Positions 43,861-51,931 of a stretch of 64,000 bases of DNA are shown here, in pieces. Position 1 is the first letter of the stretch. Each line of letters opens with the position of its first letter. Origin of the DNA: Burkholderia anthina (GTDB lineage: Bacteria > Pseudomonadota > Gammaproteobacteria > Burkholderiales > Burkholderiaceae); the NCBI RefSeq assembly GCF_902498995.1, contig NZ_CABVLY010000027.1:1-64000 (forward strand), in the 5' to 3' direction. The notes beneath the pieces were generated by a model. That model was not told the DNA's origin and did not search any database. It worked only from the letters and a program-made list of their open reading frames with translations. The position numbers and the translations under genes are program-made.

Positions 43861-43875
43861 TGGCACGGGGGTTGC
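43861..43875 (+). promoter_or_regulatory. Sigma-54 promoter of the 2-hydroxycarboxylate transporter
   Basis: TGGCACGGGGGTTGC matches the -24/-12 consensus (TGGCAC, N5, TTGC) with exact spacing. Transcription would begin about 12 bases later, near 43887, giving a leader of about 50 bases to the start codon. Confidence 0.85.
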
Positions 43876-43936
43876 GTAATAGACGGCACACAATGCCGCG
43901 AAGCGATGCAGGCATTCCAACATCAGGAGACACGTC

Positions 43937-45301
43937 TTGCAGACCTCTATCCATACCCAATCCCGTCCGGAGCCGATGTCCGAAGCCGGTCCCGCCACGC
44001 GCGAACGCTTCTGGCCGGAAGGCTGGTGGAAGCTGATGGAAATCCGCATCGGCATCATTCCGCTGCCGGTCTACGTGATCCTGTTCGCGCTGATCGTCGG
44101 GTTCGTGGTGACGGGCAAGGTGCCCGGCGAGATTTCGATGGCGATCGCCGTGCTCGCGTTCTTCGGCTTCACCTGCGCCGAACTCGGCAAGCGCCTGCCG
44201 CTCCTGCGCAACATCGGCGCGGCCGCGATCTTCGCGACCTTCGTGCCGTCGGCGCTCACGTACTACCACGTGCTGCCGAAGCCGGTGCTGAACATGACGG
44301 TCGAGTTCACGAAGTCGACCAACTTCCTGTACCTGTTCATCGCGTCGATCATCGTCGGCAGCATCCTGAGCATGGATCGCCGCGTGCTGATCCAGGGCTT
44401 CGTGAAGATCTTCATCCCGCTCGCGGCCGGCTCGGTCGCCGCCGCGATCGTCGGCACGGCCGTCGGCACCGCGCTCGGCCTCGGCGCACGCCACACGCTG
44501 CTGTACATCGTCGTGCCGATCATGGCGGGCGGTGTCGGCGAAGGCGCGATTCCGCTGTCGATCGGCTATTCGGAACTGATGCACCTGCCGCAAGGTGAAA
44601 TGTTCGCGATGGTGTTGCCGCCGGTGATGCTCGGCAGCCTGACCGCGATCATCCTGTCGGGCGCGCTGGACATGCTCGGCAAGCGCATGCCGCACCTGAC
44701 CGGCAACGGCCGCCTGCAAGTCGGCGAAAGCGGCGACATGACGCCGGAAAGCGAAGAGATCCGCGGCCACGTCGACGTCACGCACATCGCGGGCGCCGGC
44801 ATCACCGCCATCACGCTGTATCTCGTCGGCCTGATGGCGCACAAGCTGTTCGGCCTGCCCGCGCCGGTCGCGATGCTGTTCCTCGCGGTGCTGGTGAAGC
44901 TCGCCCGCGCGGTGTCGCCGCCGCTGCAGGAAGGCGCGTTCGTCGTCTACAAGTTCTTCTCGACCGCCGTCACGTATCCGCTGCTGTTCGCGATCGGCGT
45001 GGCGATGACGCCGTGGGACAAGCTGACCGCCGCCTTCACCCTCGTCAACGTCGTGACGATCGTGTCGACCGTCGCGACGCTGATGGGCACCGGTTTCGTG
45101 GTCGGCCGCCTGCTGAAGATGTACCCTATCGACACCGCAATCGTGAACGCCTGCCACAGCGGGCAAGGCGGCACCGGCGACGTCGCGATCCTCACTGCCG
45201 CGAACCGGATGCAACTGATGCCGTTCGCGCAGATCGCCACCCGCATCGGCGGTGCGATCGTCGTCACGGTGACGCTGATCCTGGTCGCGCACTTCGGATG
45301 A
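43937..45301 (+). CDS. 2-Hydroxycarboxylate transporter (CitS/MalP family)
   Basis: 454-aa sodium- or proton-coupled transporter of the 2HCT family for citrate, malate or similar acids. About 11-12 membrane segments with the two family GGxG loops: GGVGEGAIPLSIGYSE near residue 196 and HSGQGGTGDVAILTAANRM near residue 413. It starts at TTG (43937) with AGGAGA 7 bases upstream; the next ATG would remove 13 residues. Expression by the sigma-54 promoter and the DctB/DctD-like pair downstream fits substrate-induced uptake. Confidence 0.92.
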   Translation: MQTSIHTQSRPEPMSEAGPATRERFWPEGWWKLMEIRIGIIPLPVYVILFALIVGFVVTGKVPGEISMAIAVLAFFGFTCAELGKRLPLLRNIGAAAIFATFVPSALTYYHVLPKPVLNMTVEFTKSTNFLYLFIASIIVGSILSMDRRVLIQGFVKIFIPLAAGSVAAAIVGTAVGTALGLGARHTLLYIVVPIMAGGVGEGAIPLSIGYSELMHLPQGEMFAMVLPPVMLGSLTAIILSGALDMLGKRMPHLTGNGRLQVGESGDMTPESEEIRGHVDVTHIAGAGITAITLYLVGLMAHKLFGLPAPVAMLFLAVLVKLARAVSPPLQEGAFVVYKFFSTAVTYPLLFAIGVAMTPWDKLTAAFTLVNVVTIVSTVATLMGTGFVVGRLLKMYPIDTAIVNACHSGQGGTGDVAILTAANRMQLMPFAQIATRIGGAIVVTVTLILVAHFG

Positions 45302-45437
45302 TGCGCGGCCGCGCGCACCGTCGCGCAGGCTGCCTCGCACGCGCCACCGCCGGCTCCGCCGGCGCGCGGCGCGCGTCGTTCCGGGCCCGGGCCTGTTCAC
45401 GCCGACCGCTGACAACAGGCCCTGGCGGCGGGCTTCG

Positions 45438-47324
45438 ATGAGGACGAACGTGCAGAAGAGCTTCAAGGGAATCCCGTGGTGGGGCTGGGCGTCGGCCGCC
45501 GTGCTGTATGTCGGCGTGACGGGCGCGGCCGTCGATTTCGCGTGGGAACGCGCGATCGACGCGCTCGAGGAAACCGGCGCGCACCGGCTCGACCTGTATG
45601 CGTCGAGCCTGAAGAGCGAACTCGGCCGCTTCGAGATCCTGCCGGGCCTCGTCGCACGCCAGGACAGCGTGCGCGCGATGCTGAAGGCCGCGCCGCACGA
45701 TGCGCCCCCGCTCGTGCGCACCGTCGACACCTACCTCGAAGCCGTGAACCGCGACGCGGGCAGCGGCGCGGTCGACGTGATCGACCTGCAGGGCGAAGTG
45801 ATCGCCGCCAGCAACTGGAACGAAACGATCAGCTTCGTCGGCACCAACGTGTCGTACCGGCCGTACTTCAAGGATGCCCTCGCGCACGGCAGCGGCCGCT
45901 TCTTCGGGATCGGCACCAACACCGGCGTGCCGGGCGTCTACTTCGCGAGCGCGGTGCGCGACGACGGCGTGCCGATCGGCGCGGCCGCGGTGAAGATCAG
46001 CGTGGACTCGCTCGAATCCGCGTGGCGCGCGCCGGGCGTCGCCGCGATGGTGGTCGACAGCAACGGCGTGGTCGTGATCTCGACCGAACCGGCGTGGAAA
46101 TTCACCGCGCTGCGCCCGATCACCGCGCAGCAGCAGCGCGACATCCAGGCGTCGCGCCAGTACGCGGGCCGCACGGTCGACGCGCTGCCGTACCGCCGCA
46201 TCGGCGATCGCAGCACGGCCGCGTGGTTCGGCACGTTTCCCGACCCGCACCACGCCGGCCGCAACACGCGCTATCTCGTGATGTCGCGCCCCGCGCCGCA
46301 GGCCGGCGATTCGCTGATGGTGCTGCTCGATATCGCCGGCGCGCGCCGCCAGCAGCAGACCGCGTTCGTGTTCGTCACCGGCGCGTTCCTGATCGCCGCG
46401 CTGCTCGCCGGCTATGCGATCCAGCGGCGCCGGGCGATCGCCGCGCGATTGAGCGCGCAGGATGCGCTGCGCCGCGCGAACGACCGGCTGGAGCAGACGG
46501 TCGCGCAGCGCACGGCCGCGCTGACGGCCGCGAACGAACAGATGCAGCGCGAGATCGTCGAGCGCGAGCGCACCGAACAGCGGCTGCGCGATTCGCAGCA
46601 GGAAGTCGTGCACGCGGGCAAGCTCGCCGTGCTCGGGCAGATGGCCGCGGGCCTCACGCACGAGCTGAACCAGCCGCTCGTCGCGATCCGCACGCTGTGC
46701 GACAACGCGCGCACGTTCTTCGAGCGTGGCCAGCCGGCGCCGGCGTATGCCAATCTCGAACGGATCGGCAAGCTCGTCGACAGCATGGCCGTGCTCACCG
46801 GCGAGCTGAAGACCTTCGCGCGCAAGCCCGACGTCGAGCGCGTCGCCGTGTCGCTGAACGAGGCCGTCGCGCATGCGCGGCTCATCTACGATGCGCGGAT
46901 CCGCGACGAAGGCGTGCAGCTCGACGTGAACATCGCGCCCGGCACGGCCGTGTCCGCCGAATCGAGCCAGTTGCAGCAGGTGATCGTGAACCTGCTCGGC
47001 AACGCGCTCGACGCCGTGCACGACGCGCCGGTGCGCCGCATCGTCATCGACGCCGCCGGGCCGGACGACGACGGCCGCGTGCGCGTCACGGTCGCCGACA
47101 GCGGCGCGGGCATCGCGCCCGAGGTGCTGCCGCACCTGTTCGAGCCGTTCGTCACCACCAAGCCGCGCGGCCAGGGCCTCGGGCTCGGCCTCGCGATCAC
47201 GTCGCGCATCGTCGAGGCGTTCGGCGCGAAGATCGCCGCGACGAACCGCGACGCTGGCGGCGCGCAGTTCACCATCGAATTCGCGGCGGCAACGCCGCAA
47301 CAAAGGACAGAGCATGGAAGATGA
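45438..47324 (+). CDS. DctB-like sensor histidine kinase
   Basis: 628-aa membrane kinase. A hydrophobic segment at about 15-35, a periplasmic double-PAS/Cache sensor (VIDLQGEVIAASNWNETISFVGTNVSYRPYFKDAL), a second segment at about 315-335, a coiled linker (DRLEQTVAQRTAALTAANEQMQREIVERERTEQRL), then the kinase core with phospho-His H408 (GLTHELNQPL) and ATP-binding boxes (NLLGNALDA; DSGAGIAPEVLPHLFEPFVTTKPRGQGLGLGL). DctB senses C4-dicarboxylates; here the likely ligand is the substrate of the adjacent 2HCT transporter. Overlaps the response regulator by 11 bases. Confidence 0.92.
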   Translation: MRTNVQKSFKGIPWWGWASAAVLYVGVTGAAVDFAWERAIDALEETGAHRLDLYASSLKSELGRFEILPGLVARQDSVRAMLKAAPHDAPPLVRTVDTYLEAVNRDAGSGAVDVIDLQGEVIAASNWNETISFVGTNVSYRPYFKDALAHGSGRFFGIGTNTGVPGVYFASAVRDDGVPIGAAAVKISVDSLESAWRAPGVAAMVVDSNGVVVISTEPAWKFTALRPITAQQQRDIQASRQYAGRTVDALPYRRIGDRSTAAWFGTFPDPHHAGRNTRYLVMSRPAPQAGDSLMVLLDIAGARRQQQTAFVFVTGAFLIAALLAGYAIQRRRAIAARLSAQDALRRANDRLEQTVAQRTAALTAANEQMQREIVERERTEQRLRDSQQEVVHAGKLAVLGQMAAGLTHELNQPLVAIRTLCDNARTFFERGQPAPAYANLERIGKLVDSMAVLTGELKTFARKPDVERVAVSLNEAVAHARLIYDARIRDEGVQLDVNIAPGTAVSAESSQLQQVIVNLLGNALDAVHDAPVRRIVIDAAGPDDDGRVRVTVADSGAGIAPEVLPHLFEPFVTTKPRGQGLGLGLAITSRIVEAFGAKIAATNRDAGGAQFTIEFAAATPQQRTEHGR

Positions 47325-48675
47325 GATTCGGGTGCTGGTCGTCGAGGACGATGAAAACGTCCGGATCGGCGTCGAGCAGGCGGTCGCGCTCGCCGGGTTC
47401 CCGGTCGATGCCTTCGCGTCGGCGGCCGACGCGCTCGCGCACGTCGCGCCCGGCGCCCCCGTCGTGATCGTGTCGGACGTGCGGATGCCGGGCATCGACG
47501 GGCTGCAGCTGCTCGCACGCGTGATGGCCGTCGATGCGCAGATTCCGGTCGTGCTGATCAGCGGCCACGCCGACATTTCGACGGCTGTCGGCGCGATGCA
47601 GGACGGCGCGTACGACTTCATCGAGAAGCCGTTTTCGTCGGACGTGATCGCCGGGCGTGTCGCGCGCGCGGTCGAGAAGCGGCGCCTCACGCTCGAGGTG
47701 CAGGGCTTGCGCGCGGCGCTGAACAACTGGCACGGCATCGAGGCGTTCGTGCTCGGCAAGTCGCCCGCGATGGCCGACGTGCGCAAGAAGATCCTGCGCC
47801 TCGCCGACACGTCGGTGTCGGTGCTGATCACCGGCGAGACGGGCACCGGCAAGGAGCTGATCGCGCGCAGCCTGCACGACTTCGGCGGGCGGCGCGATGC
47901 GCATTTCGTCGCGCTGAACTGCGGCGGCCTGCCCGAGCAGATCTTCGAGAGCGAGCTGTTCGGACATGAAGCCGGCGCATTCACCGGCGCGATCAAGAAA
48001 CGCATCGGCAAGATCGAATGGGCGCACGGCGGCACGCTGTTCCTCGACGAGATCGAGACGATGCCGATTCCGCTGCAGATCAAGATGCTTCGCGTGCTGC
48101 AGGAGCGCGTGGTCGAACGGCTCGGCGCGAACGAGCTGATTCCGGTCGACTGCCGCGTGATCGCCGCGTCGAAGGCCGATCTCGCGGAACTCGCGGCCGA
48201 CGGACGCTTCCGCGCGGACTTGCTGTATCGCCTGAACGTCGCGCAGATCGAGCTGCCGCCGCTGCGCGAACGGCGCGAGGACGTGCCGCTGCTGTTCGAG
48301 CATTTCGTGCTCGCGGCCGCGCGGCGCTTCGGGCAACCGGCACCGGTCGTCACCGCCGCGCAGGTATCCGAACTGATGACGCATGCATGGCCCGGCAACG
48401 TGCGCGAACTGCAGAACGTCGCGGACCGCTTCGTGCTCGGCCTGACCGGCGACAGCCTGCTGTCGTCCGGCGGCGCGGCCACGGCGGGCGGCACGCTCGC
48501 CGAACAGCTCGCGTATTTCGAGCGGATGCTGATCGAGGACATGCTGCGGCGTCACAACGGCAACGTTGCGGACGCAAGCGAAGCGCTCGGCATGCCGAAG
48601 AAAACGCTTTATCACAAGCTGCGCAACCTGCGGATTCCCGCGCGCGGCGACGCGGCGGCCGACGGCGGCGAATGA
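47314..48675 (+). CDS. DctD-like sigma-54-dependent response regulator
   Basis: 453-aa NtrC-family activator: receiver domain with phospho-Asp D55 (SDVRMPG) and K in FIEKPF, an AAA+ domain with Walker A GETGTGKE, GHEAGAFTGA for sigma-54 contact and GTLFLDEIE, and a C-terminal Fis-type helix-turn-helix (NVADASEALGMPKKTLYHKLRNL). All elements for activation of sigma-54 RNA polymerase are present. Paired with the DctB-like kinase, it most likely acts at the TGGCAC/TTGC promoter of the transporter gene. Confidence 0.95.
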   Translation: MEDEIRVLVVEDDENVRIGVEQAVALAGFPVDAFASAADALAHVAPGAPVVIVSDVRMPGIDGLQLLARVMAVDAQIPVVLISGHADISTAVGAMQDGAYDFIEKPFSSDVIAGRVARAVEKRRLTLEVQGLRAALNNWHGIEAFVLGKSPAMADVRKKILRLADTSVSVLITGETGTGKELIARSLHDFGGRRDAHFVALNCGGLPEQIFESELFGHEAGAFTGAIKKRIGKIEWAHGGTLFLDEIETMPIPLQIKMLRVLQERVVERLGANELIPVDCRVIAASKADLAELAADGRFRADLLYRLNVAQIELPPLRERREDVPLLFEHFVLAAARRFGQPAPVVTAAQVSELMTHAWPGNVRELQNVADRFVLGLTGDSLLSSGGAATAGGTLAEQLAYFERMLIEDMLRRHNGNVADASEALGMPKKTLYHKLRNLRIPARGDAAADGGE

Positions 48676-48700
48676 CGCGAACGAGGATACGCACAACAGC

Positions 48701-49042
48701 ATGGATCGCATCGATATCGCCGCCCACGGCCGCGTCACGGGCCCGCCCCGCGGCCACCTGATCCGCGGCGTCACCCGCGCACAGAAAACCTTCCGCCCGA
48801 GCGACTGGCCCGAGCGGCTCGCGGGCGTCATCACGCTGTTCGTCGGCGAGCGGCGGCCCGGCTATCCGTGCGCGCTGTCGCGGCTCGCGATGCCGGTCGT
48901 CAACGGCGGCGTCAAATGCCTGTTCGTGTCGGACGAATTGCGCGACGTGTGCACCGACGCATTCGACTTCGCGATGCAGTTCGCCGCCGACAACGACCTG
49001 CCCGTCGAGCTTCAAGGCGCGCCCGCACCGGCGGCGCGCTGA
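48701..49042 (+). CDS. DUF3579 family protein
   Basis: 113-aa protein with the pattern IRGVTRAQKTFRPSDWPERLAGVITLFV followed by GGVKCLFVSDELRDVCTDAFDFAMQFAADNDLPVEL, which is the DUF3579 domain common in beta-proteobacteria. Role unknown. It starts 25 bases after the response regulator stop and ends at a terminator, so it may be the last gene of the kinase-regulator operon. Confidence 0.82.
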   Translation: MDRIDIAAHGRVTGPPRGHLIRGVTRAQKTFRPSDWPERLAGVITLFVGERRPGYPCALSRLAMPVVNGGVKCLFVSDELRDVCTDAFDFAMQFAADNDLPVELQGAPAPAAR

Positions 49043-49047
49043 CGCAC

Positions 49048-49071
49048 AGGCCGCGTCCGGCGGCCTTTTTC
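49048..49071 (+). terminator. Rho-independent terminator after the DUF3579 gene
   Basis: A perfect 7-bp stem AGGCCGC/GCGGCCT (49048-49054 with 49060-49066) followed by TTTT and a pyrimidine-rich tail, 6 bases past the stop. Confidence 0.8.
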
Positions 49072-49300
49072 CCTCTTTTCCCGCTGCGATGCGCGCGTGC
49101 GCAGGCGCTCGCACATGCTTTCGATTCCCAAACAAACCGTCAGACGATTGAAGGCTTCGACATGGCGACCACGCTGCGACAAGGGTTTTCGGCCGAACCA
49201 TCAATAAAATTGATCGTCACGATGAAAATTATGCGTTTTCCTTGCAGCTCGCCATGATGCATAGTTGCGTCGAGTTGACGCACCTTTGAGTCTTTTAGTC

Positions 49301-50152
49301 ATGAACATGCGAATCGAGCCGTCCGTGCTCGCGAACCCCGACCTGCAATTTGCGACGCTTTCGTCGGGCATCAGCCTGCCGTATGTCGAGCGGGGCAGCG
49401 GCGCGCCGATGGTCTTCGTACACGGATCGTTGTGCGACTACCGTTACTGGGATCCGCAACTCGCATCGCTGTCGTCCCACTACCGCTGCATTGCGCCGAG
49501 CCTCAGCCACTACTGGCCGGCCGTCGAGGCAGGCATTCAAGGCGACTTCAACTGGCAGAACCACGTCGACGAGCTCGCCGAATTCATCGACGCGCTCGAT
49601 CTCGGCCCCGTGCATCTCGTCGGCCACTCGCGCGGCGGCAGCGTCGCGTTCAACGTCGCGCGCCAGCATCCGCATCTCGTCGACACGCTCACGCTCGCCG
49701 ATCCGGGCGGCCCGCTGCAACAGCCGGGCGTGCGCGAAGCCGCGCTGCCGGCCGCCGCGATCGCGCTGCGCACGCAGGCCGTGAACCTGATCGATCGAGG
49801 CGACACCGAAGCCGGCCTCGAAATGTTCGTCGATTCGGTGAGCCTGCCCGGCGCATGGAAGAAGAGCACGTCGCGCTTTCGCACGATGGCGATCGACAAC
49901 GCGAGCACGCTGCCGAAGCAGTTGCGCGATCCGCTGCCCGCGTATTCGGCGCACGCCGCGTCGGATGTCGCATGCCGCACGCTGCTGATCGACGGCCAGC
50001 GCAGCCCGAAGATGTTCCGCAACAACGTCGACACGCTGTCGCAGTGGATCGGCAATACGCAACGCCAGACCGTCGCCGGCGCATCGCACGGCATGAACGC
50101 GGCGAACCCCGCGGCGTTCAACCGTTACGTGCACGACTTCATCGCAGCGTAA
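49301..50152 (+). CDS. Alpha/beta-fold hydrolase
   Basis: 283-aa hydrolase with the fold's key segments: VFVHGSLCDYRYWDPQL (oxyanion turn), LVGHSRGGSVAF (nucleophile Ser), RTLLIDGQRSPKMF (acid region), and GASHGMN (catalytic His). No signal peptide. The substrate cannot be told; relatives are esterases, peroxidases or dehalogenases. The upstream 258 bases are A+T-rich and promoter-like (49195-49260), so it is likely transcribed alone. Confidence 0.85.
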   Translation: MNMRIEPSVLANPDLQFATLSSGISLPYVERGSGAPMVFVHGSLCDYRYWDPQLASLSSHYRCIAPSLSHYWPAVEAGIQGDFNWQNHVDELAEFIDALDLGPVHLVGHSRGGSVAFNVARQHPHLVDTLTLADPGGPLQQPGVREAALPAAAIALRTQAVNLIDRGDTEAGLEMFVDSVSLPGAWKKSTSRFRTMAIDNASTLPKQLRDPLPAYSAHAASDVACRTLLIDGQRSPKMFRNNVDTLSQWIGNTQRQTVAGASHGMNAANPAAFNRYVHDFIAA

Positions 50153-50159
50153 CGCGCGC

Positions 50160-50195
50160 GGGCGGCATGCGTGCCGCCCGGTCTTCCCTTCTCCA
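50160..50195 (+). terminator. Terminator hairpin after the hydrolase gene
   Basis: An 8-bp perfect stem (50160-50167 with 50172-50179, loop TGCG) followed by GGTCTTCCCTTC. The pyrimidine tail is only partly T, so strength is moderate. Confidence 0.55.
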
Positions 50196-50307
50196 TCAAA
50201 ACGAAACGATGCGGTCGTCTCGCATCGCATCGCCGATGCCGTCTGCCGCTACGCGGTGGTGCTCGCCGAGCGGCCGGATGTGCGGCCGGAGCCTCGGTAA
50301 CGCGCAT

Positions 50308-50342
50308 AAAAAAACCGATCCGCGTTACCACGGACCGGTTTC
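50308..50342 (-). terminator. Terminator of the RND efflux operon
   Basis: Leftward, an imperfect stem between 50331-50342 and 50312-50322 is followed by a run of eight T (complement of 50308-50314). It lies 40 bases past the opcM stop. Confidence 0.8.
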
Positions 50343-50379
50343 CCCTTCGATCAAGCCACGACTTCGATGCGTGTGAGTC

Positions 50380-51921
50380 TCACCGCACAGCGACTTCCTG
50401 CGTCCCCGTCGCCGCCTCGCCCACCGCCGTCGGCGCCGGCGCATTCCCCCACCCGCCACCCAACGCACGGATCAGGTTGACGGTCGACACCGCCTGCGCC
50501 CCCGTCAGCTGGTTCGCCTGCAATTGCGACTGCAGCACCGACCGCTCGCTGTCGATCACGTCGAGATACGCGACCTCGCCTTCCTGGTATTGCGTGCGCG
50601 ATAGCGTCGCCGCGCGACGCGACGCATTGACGGCCGCATCCTGCGCGCGGATCTGGTCGTCGAGCAGACGCAGATCGGCGAGATTGTCCTCGACCTCGCG
50701 GAACGCGACGAGCACCTGCTGCCGGTAGTTCGCGACCTGTTCGTCGTACTGCGCGCGCGCCTGCTGCACGCCGGCCGCCCGCCGCCCGCCGTCGAACAGC
50801 GGCAGCGTCAGCGCGGTGCCGGCGAACGGTCCGAGCAGGAACGTGCGGCTCGACCACAGGAACAGATTGCCCAGCGTCGACGCCTCATAGCCGAACGCGC
50901 CCGTGATATCGAGCTTCGGAAAGTACGCCGACTTCGCGAGACCGATCCGCGCGTTCGCCGCCGCCATCGCACGCTCGGCCGCCGACACGTCCGGCCGGCG
51001 TTCGAGCAGCGCCGACGGCAGGCCCGGCGGAATCTTCACCGCGACCGGCACGATCGGCGTTTCCTTGAACGCGAAGTCCGCGGGCGCCTTGCCGAGCAGG
51101 ATCGCGAGCGCATGCTCGGACGCCGCGCGCCGGCGCGCGACGCCAACCGCATCGGCCTGCGCGCTCGCCAGTTCGTTCTTCGCGCGCGACACGTCGAGCT
51201 CGCTGATGTCGCCTTCGTTGAAGCGACGCTGCACGAGCTTCAGCGCCTGATCGCGCAGTTCGACGGTGCGGCGGTACAGGTCCTGGTCCGAGTCGAGCTG
51301 GCGCAGTTCGAAGTAGTTCTGCGCGACGTCCGCCTGCAGCGCGAGCTGCACCGAACGGAACAGCGCTTCGCTCTGCGCCTGGTCGGCACGCGACGCCTCG
51401 ACGTTGCGGCCCACGCGACCGAACAGGTCGGCCTCGTAGGACACCGTGCCCTGCGCACGCCACAGCGTCGCGTTGGTCGGGCCGGTGCCCTGCGGCTGGA
51501 ACTGCGACGCCGACGACAGCCCTTCGCGCGTCGGCCCGAAACCGGCGCCGATCTGCGGGAACCATTGCGAACGCGCGGTGCGGGTCGCCGCGCGCGCTTC
51601 CTCGACGCGCGCCGCCGCGGCCTTCAGGTTCTGGTTCGCGGCGAGCGCCTGCGACTCGAGCGCGTCGAGCACCGGATCGCCGAACGCCTTCCACCATTCG
51701 CCGCGATGCTCGCCGTCCGCCGGTTCGGCGGTCTTCCACGTGCCGGCCTGCTCGCCGGCCGTGAGCGTCGGCGCTTCCTTGAACGCCGCGGGCGTCGACA
51801 CGTCCGGGCGCTTGTAGTCGGGCCCCACCGCGCACGCGGCGAGCAGCGTCGCGAGCAGGGTGCTCGCGGCCGCCACCTTCGCGAAACGCATCAGGCCATT
51901 CGAGTTGTGCATGTTGTCCAT
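50380..51921 (-). CDS. opcM: RND efflux outer-membrane factor OpcM
   Basis: 513-aa TolC/OprM-type outer-membrane lipoprotein. Signal peptide with lipobox LLAAC (Cys near residue 30), then two OEP repeats rich in long helices (EARAATRTARSQWFPQIGAGFG; DQAQSEALFRSVQLALQADVAQNYFELRQLDSDQDLY; second half from about 260). It forms the outer duct of the CeoA-CeoB pump. 10 bases downstream of ceoB. GGATAGGAAG precedes the ATG. Confidence 0.93.
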   Translation of the reverse strand: MDNMHNSNGLMRFAKVAAASTLLATLLAACAVGPDYKRPDVSTPAAFKEAPTLTAGEQAGTWKTAEPADGEHRGEWWKAFGDPVLDALESQALAANQNLKAAAARVEEARAATRTARSQWFPQIGAGFGPTREGLSSASQFQPQGTGPTNATLWRAQGTVSYEADLFGRVGRNVEASRADQAQSEALFRSVQLALQADVAQNYFELRQLDSDQDLYRRTVELRDQALKLVQRRFNEGDISELDVSRAKNELASAQADAVGVARRRAASEHALAILLGKAPADFAFKETPIVPVAVKIPPGLPSALLERRPDVSAAERAMAAANARIGLAKSAYFPKLDITGAFGYEASTLGNLFLWSSRTFLLGPFAGTALTLPLFDGGRRAAGVQQARAQYDEQVANYRQQVLVAFREVEDNLADLRLLDDQIRAQDAAVNASRRAATLSRTQYQEGEVAYLDVIDSERSVLQSQLQANQLTGAQAVSTVNLIRALGGGWGNAPAPTAVGEAATGTQEVAVR

Positions 51922-51931
51922 CTTCCTATCC

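Noticed and set aside
41201..45730. Very long minus-strand open frame (about 1,500 codons) spanning the DszA-like gene and the antisense of the 2HCT transporter
   Set aside because: Only the part from 42619 leftward codes for a recognised protein. The rest is antisense to metQ (other frame) and to the transporter, with a low-complexity Arg/Asp/His-rich translation typical of high-G+C shadow frames.
45264..48542. A 1,092-codon minus-strand open frame
   Set aside because: Antisense to the histidine kinase and response regulator; Ser/Arg-rich translation without any family resemblance.
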